From an uncultured Anaerolineales bacterium (lineage in GTDB: Bacteria; Chloroflexota; Anaerolineae; Anaerolineales; Villigracilaceae): a DNA stretch of 16,610 nt. The position numbers and the translations under genes are program-made. The stretch's first letter is position 1; each line of letters begins with the position of its first letter. A model generated the notes under the pieces. That model worked only from the letters and a program-made list of their open reading frames with translations, was not told where the DNA came from and did not search any database. The stretch covers positions 1-16,610 of the forward strand of contig CALLJA010000497.1 of the NCBI GenBank assembly GCA_938008865.1, read 5' to 3'. Positions 14,182 to 16,610 of the stretch are shown one piece after another.

Positions 14182-15524
14182 GGAGCGGGCGCATCCTGAT
14201 CGCCTTGCTGGTCACGCTGGGCGCGGTCGGCGTGATCGTTACGGGGCAGGAGGTCTATTCGCGCATCCTGTACCTCGGCCTGCTGCTGATCCTCGTCAGC
14301 GCGGCCTGGAGTTGGCTGGTGACCCGTCCGCTGGGTATCCAGCGCCGTTCGCGCTCCCTGCGCGCCAACGTGGGCGACATGTTCGAGGAGCATTTCGAGA
14401 TCACCAACGGCAGCCTGCTGCTGGCCCTGTGGATCGAGGTTCACAACCAGACGTCCATCCCCGGGGCGGCGGGTTCGCGCCTGTTGACCCTGGTGGGTGG
14501 ACGCCAGAAGCGCACCTACACCGCCCGCAGCTGGCTCACCCGCCGCGGCGCGTTCCCGCTCGGACCGACCCTGCTGACCTCGGGCGACCCGTTTGGCCTG
14601 TTCCGCATCCAACGCCAGTTCCCCGCCGCCGAGTCGCTGGTGGTGCTGCCGATGATCTTCGAGATCGCCAGCTTCCTCTCGCCGCCCGGGCTGCTGCCTG
14701 GCGGGCAGGTCATCCGCCGCAAGGCCACCGACGTGACCCCGCATGCCTCGGGCGTGCGCGAATACGTGCCCGGCGACCCGATGAAGCGCATCCATTGGCC
14801 CAGCACCGCCCGCCGCGGGCAGGTGATGGTCAAGGATTTCGAGCAGGACCCGCAGGCCGAGGTCTGGCTGTTCGTGGATGCGCAGGAGACCGTCCATTAC
14901 CAGAAGGGGGCTGGGGCCGTAGTAGAGGCCTCGAACGTGGACCCGCTGCTCTTCAAGTTGGACGCCTTCCTGTTGGGGCGCCGTCCCGATTTCCACCTGC
15001 CGCCCTCCACGCTGGAATACGCCGTCACCATTTCGGCCTCGCTGGCGCATTACTTCCTCGACCAGCGGCGCGCGGTGGGGCTGATCACCTCCGGGCGCGC
15101 CCAGACCATGATCCCAGCCGAACGAGGCGACCGCCAGGAGGCCAAGATCCTCGAAACGCTGGCCTTCGTGGAAGCCGAAGGGACGCTCTCGCTGGCGGGC
15201 CTGGTGGCCGCCCAGGGGCGCGGCCTGCCGCAAGGTTCCAGCGCCATCCTCGTGACCCCCAGCGTCTCCCCCGAACTGCTGGCCGCCGTGGACGACCTGC
15301 AAAGCCGTCATCTGCGGCCCGTGGTGCTGCTCCTGATGGCAGAGACCTTCGGCGGTCCGCTGGGGGCCGAGCGCATCATGAAGTCGCTCACCGAACGGCG
15401 CGTGCCCGTCTGCCCGATCTATTGCGACGCCGACCTGGGCGCGGCGCTCTCCAGTTTCTCCACTACGCACGCTGTACAGGAACCCCGCACATGGCAAAAA
15501 CCCCCGTTACCACACTTGACCTGA
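14178..15524 (+). CDS. DUF58 domain-containing protein
   Basis: A 448-aa protein that is the usual neighbour of MoxR ATPases. Two membrane segments lie at the N-terminus (about 5-22 and 29-47), followed by a beta-rich region (about 60-170) and the diagnostic DUF58 block VREYVPGDPMKRIHW (193-207) with STARRGQVMVKDFEQ after it. AEVWLFVDAQ (about 231-240) begins a VWA-like domain. DUF58 proteins have no proven general biochemical role; they are thought to act with MoxR in envelope-related assembly. The ATG overlaps the moxR stop by 4 nt. The C-terminal end (WQKPPLPHLT) overlaps the MBL gene by 34 nt, so its last residues are read from sequence that also encodes the next protein's start. No separate VWA or transglutaminase gene follows, unlike many moxR operons. 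Confidence 0.92.
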   Translation: MRSGRILIALLVTLGAVGVIVTGQEVYSRILYLGLLLILVSAAWSWLVTRPLGIQRRSRSLRANVGDMFEEHFEITNGSLLLALWIEVHNQTSIPGAAGSRLLTLVGGRQKRTYTARSWLTRRGAFPLGPTLLTSGDPFGLFRIQRQFPAAESLVVLPMIFEIASFLSPPGLLPGGQVIRRKATDVTPHASGVREYVPGDPMKRIHWPSTARRGQVMVKDFEQDPQAEVWLFVDAQETVHYQKGAGAVVEASNVDPLLFKLDAFLLGRRPDFHLPPSTLEYAVTISASLAHYFLDQRRAVGLITSGRAQTMIPAERGDRQEAKILETLAFVEAEGTLSLAGLVAAQGRGLPQGSSAILVTPSVSPELLAAVDDLQSRHLRPVVLLLMAETFGGPLGAERIMKSLTERRVPVCPIYCDADLGAALSSFSTTHAVQEPRTWQKPPLPHLT

Positions 15525-16396
15525 ATTTTCAGGGCAGGCCGCAGGCCATTGCCTCGTACCTGGTCCGACACTCGACGGGCGTCGTGCTGGTCGAAAGCGG
15601 ACCTGGTTCCACGCTGCCTGCCCTCGAAGCGGCCCTTGCAAAGGAGGGTTTGTCGCCCCGCGACGTGACCCACGTCCTGCTGACGCACATCCACCTCGAC
15701 CACGCGGGCGCAGCGGGCTGGCTCTCGCGGCAGGGCGCGCAGATCCTGGTGCATCCTATAGGCGCGCCGCACCTGCTGAACCCCGAGAAACTGATCGCCA
15801 GCGCCACACGCATTTATGGCGACCGCATGGGGACACTGTGGGGCGATTTCCTGCCCGTCGAGGAATCCAGGCTGCGGGTGGTGGCCGATGGCGAGGAGAT
15901 CGTCATCGGAGACCTGCGCTTCACGGCGGTGGACACCCCAGGCCACGCCGAGCATCACTACGCCTACCTGTTCGAGGACCTGCTCTTCAGCGGGGACGTG
16001 GGCGGGGTGCGCATCCCGGGCTATCCGTACCTGCGCGTGCCCATGCCGCCGCCCGAACTGCACCTCGAGCGCTGGCACGCCTCCGTGGCGCGCATGCGCA
16101 GCCTGAAACCTGCGCGCATCGCCCCGACCCATTTCGGCATCTTCGACGACCCAGGCTGGCACTTCTCTGCTGTGGACCAGGGCCTGGAATCGGCCTTGCG
16201 CTGGCTGGAAGCAGCCACGCCCAGCGACCCGTCCGCCGAGGAATTGCGCCAGAGTTTCACCGCTTGGGTCGAAGACGAGGGCCGCGCGATGGGGCTTTCC
16301 CCCGAGGCGACCCAGGCCTACGAACTGGCCAACCCGCTTGGCATGTCGGCGGACGGTCTCTCGCGCTACTGGAAAAAAGTGCGCATGGCGATGTAG
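15491..16396 (+). CDS. MBL-fold metallo-hydrolase
   Basis: A 301-aa metallo-beta-lactamase-fold hydrolase without a signal peptide, probably cytosolic. The metal-binding residues are complete: THIHLDH (65-71, supplying H66, H68, D70 and H71), H152 in TPGHAEHH, D169 in LFSGDVGG and H214 in PTHFG. A di-metal centre is expected. After the core (to about 220) comes a helical C-terminal region of about 80 residues rich in E, A and W, where the substrate pocket or a dimer contact may lie. Substrate is unknown; the layout (ASYLVRHSTGVVLVESGPGST near the start) is nearest to glyoxalase II-like or related thioester/lactone hydrolases. The ATG lies 34 nt inside the DUF58 gene with ACAGGA at 15476-15481. 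The frame is open back to 14312, but that part is a shadow of the DUF58 gene. Confidence 0.9.
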   Translation: MAKTPVTTLDLNFQGRPQAIASYLVRHSTGVVLVESGPGSTLPALEAALAKEGLSPRDVTHVLLTHIHLDHAGAAGWLSRQGAQILVHPIGAPHLLNPEKLIASATRIYGDRMGTLWGDFLPVEESRLRVVADGEEIVIGDLRFTAVDTPGHAEHHYAYLFEDLLFSGDVGGVRIPGYPYLRVPMPPPELHLERWHASVARMRSLKPARIAPTHFGIFDDPGWHFSAVDQGLESALRWLEAATPSDPSAEELRQSFTAWVEDEGRAMGLSPEATQAYELANPLGMSADGLSRYWKKVRMAM

Positions 16397-16477
16397 CGCA
16401 AATTTCCAACCTGCGCTACGCTGACGGATGTCACTTTGGAAGCGTGATGCTTGGAACATAGCAATCAAAAGGGCAAA

Positions 16478-16486
16478 TGATATACT
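16478..16486 (+). promoter_or_regulatory. Extended -10 promoter of argF
   Basis: TGATATACT (16478-16486) matches the extended -10 form TGn followed by a five-of-six TATAAT hexamer. No good -35 is present at 16-18 nt, as is usual for extended -10 promoters. Transcription would start near 16493, leaving a leader of about 14 nt with AAAGGAG directly before the gene. A 7-bp inverted repeat (TAGCGCA, 16394-16400, with TGCGCTA, 16412-16418) overlaps the stop of the preceding MBL gene, but it lacks a T run and is a weak terminator candidate. Confidence 0.55.
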
Positions 16487-16506
16487 TCACAAGTAAAGGA
16501 GAAGGC

Positions 16507-16610
16507 ATGAAACATTTTTTGGCGATTTCCGATCTGACCCCTGACGAGACCCAGGACCTGCTGGATGTGGCCGTCAAGTTGAAAAAGCAGTATTTCGCGG
16601 GCGGCAACCA
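16507..16610 (+). CDS. argF: Ornithine carbamoyltransferase, N-terminal fragment (3' end outside window)
   Basis: Only the first 34 residues are present. MKHFLAISDLTPDETQDLLD followed by VAVKLKKQYFAGG matches the conserved opening of ornithine carbamoyltransferases, which make citrulline from ornithine and carbamoyl phosphate in arginine synthesis. The carbamoyl-phosphate motif (STRTR) would lie beyond the right edge, so aspartate carbamoyltransferase-like relatives are not fully excluded, though the F-L-x-I-x-D-L-T start favours ornithine. The ATG is preceded by AAAGGAG (16495-16501) at 5-nt spacing and by its own promoter, making it a separate unit from the MBL gene. Confidence 0.82.
   Translation, partial: MKHFLAISDLTPDETQDLLDVAVKLKKQYFAGGN

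Noticed and set aside
14312..15490. Long open frame in register with and upstream of the MBL gene
   Set aside because: It lies entirely within the DUF58 gene in another frame; the MBL domain begins at ATG 15491, and the upstream translation is Arg/Ala/Pro-rich shadow typical of high-GC DNA.
14109..15497. Long minus-strand open frame opposite the DUF58 gene (462 codons)
   Set aside because: Composition is low in hydrophobic pattern and rich in H, Q, G and R, with no family resemblance; DUF58 motifs on the plus strand are clear.
16394..16418. Hairpin overlapping the MBL stop as a terminator
   Set aside because: The stem is 7 bp with an 11-nt loop and no T run follows; too weak to list as a terminator.

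Overview
The window is a GC-rich bacterial chromosome segment, most likely from the Chloroflexota (Anaerolineae-like). That placement is an inference from protein style, frequent GTG/TTG starts and gene neighbourhoods; no 16S or database search supports it. About two thirds of it is an envelope or extracellular polysaccharide locus. The rest is ordinary chromosome: a tRNA, a MoxR/DUF58 operon, a metallo-beta-lactamase-fold gene and the start of argF. No mobile element, integrase or CRISPR array was seen.

Layout. (1) 3-5263, plus strand: a tightly packed polysaccharide operon continuing from upstream. It holds an O-antigen polymerase/ligase (Wzy-like, 5' end cut), a Wzx-type flippase and two GT4 glycosyltransferases, joined by overlaps or an 11-nt gap. 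It ends at a perfect 15-bp inverted repeat that also serves the convergent operon. (2) 8737-5326, minus strand: a membrane GT2 glycosyltransferase, a GT4 glycosyltransferase and a NodB-type polysaccharide deacetylase. (3) 8738-9081: a divergent regulatory region. (4) 9082-12573, plus strand: a Wzz-like chain-length/co-polymerase protein fused to a degenerate GGDEF domain, then a BcsB-like secreted and membrane-anchored protein. A GC-rich hairpin lies between them and a strong terminator follows. (5) 12655-13021, minus strand: tRNA-Arg(UCG) with its own terminator, then an unrecognised 71-aa protein. (6) 13192-16396, plus strand: MoxR ATPase, DUF58 protein and MBL-fold hydrolase, overlapping in series. 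(7) From 16507: the first codons of argF behind an extended -10 promoter.

How it may work together. Glycosyltransferases would build lipid-linked repeat units, Wzx would flip them and Wzy would polymerise them. The Wzz-like protein would set chain length, the deacetylase would modify sugars, and the BcsB-like protein would handle polymer outside the membrane. The most interesting part is the Wzz-GGDEF fusion. The catalytic GGDEF motif is replaced by SKLQF and the metal-binding aspartates are gone, but the RxxD inhibitory-site motif (RGND) sits at exactly the canonical distance. That is the pattern of a cyclic-di-GMP receptor rather than a cyclase, comparable to PelD. The locus may therefore be a Wzx/Wzy-type pathway gated by c-di-GMP through its co-polymerase and coupled to a BcsB-like component normally found in synthase-dependent systems. 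This is a hypothesis from sequence alone.
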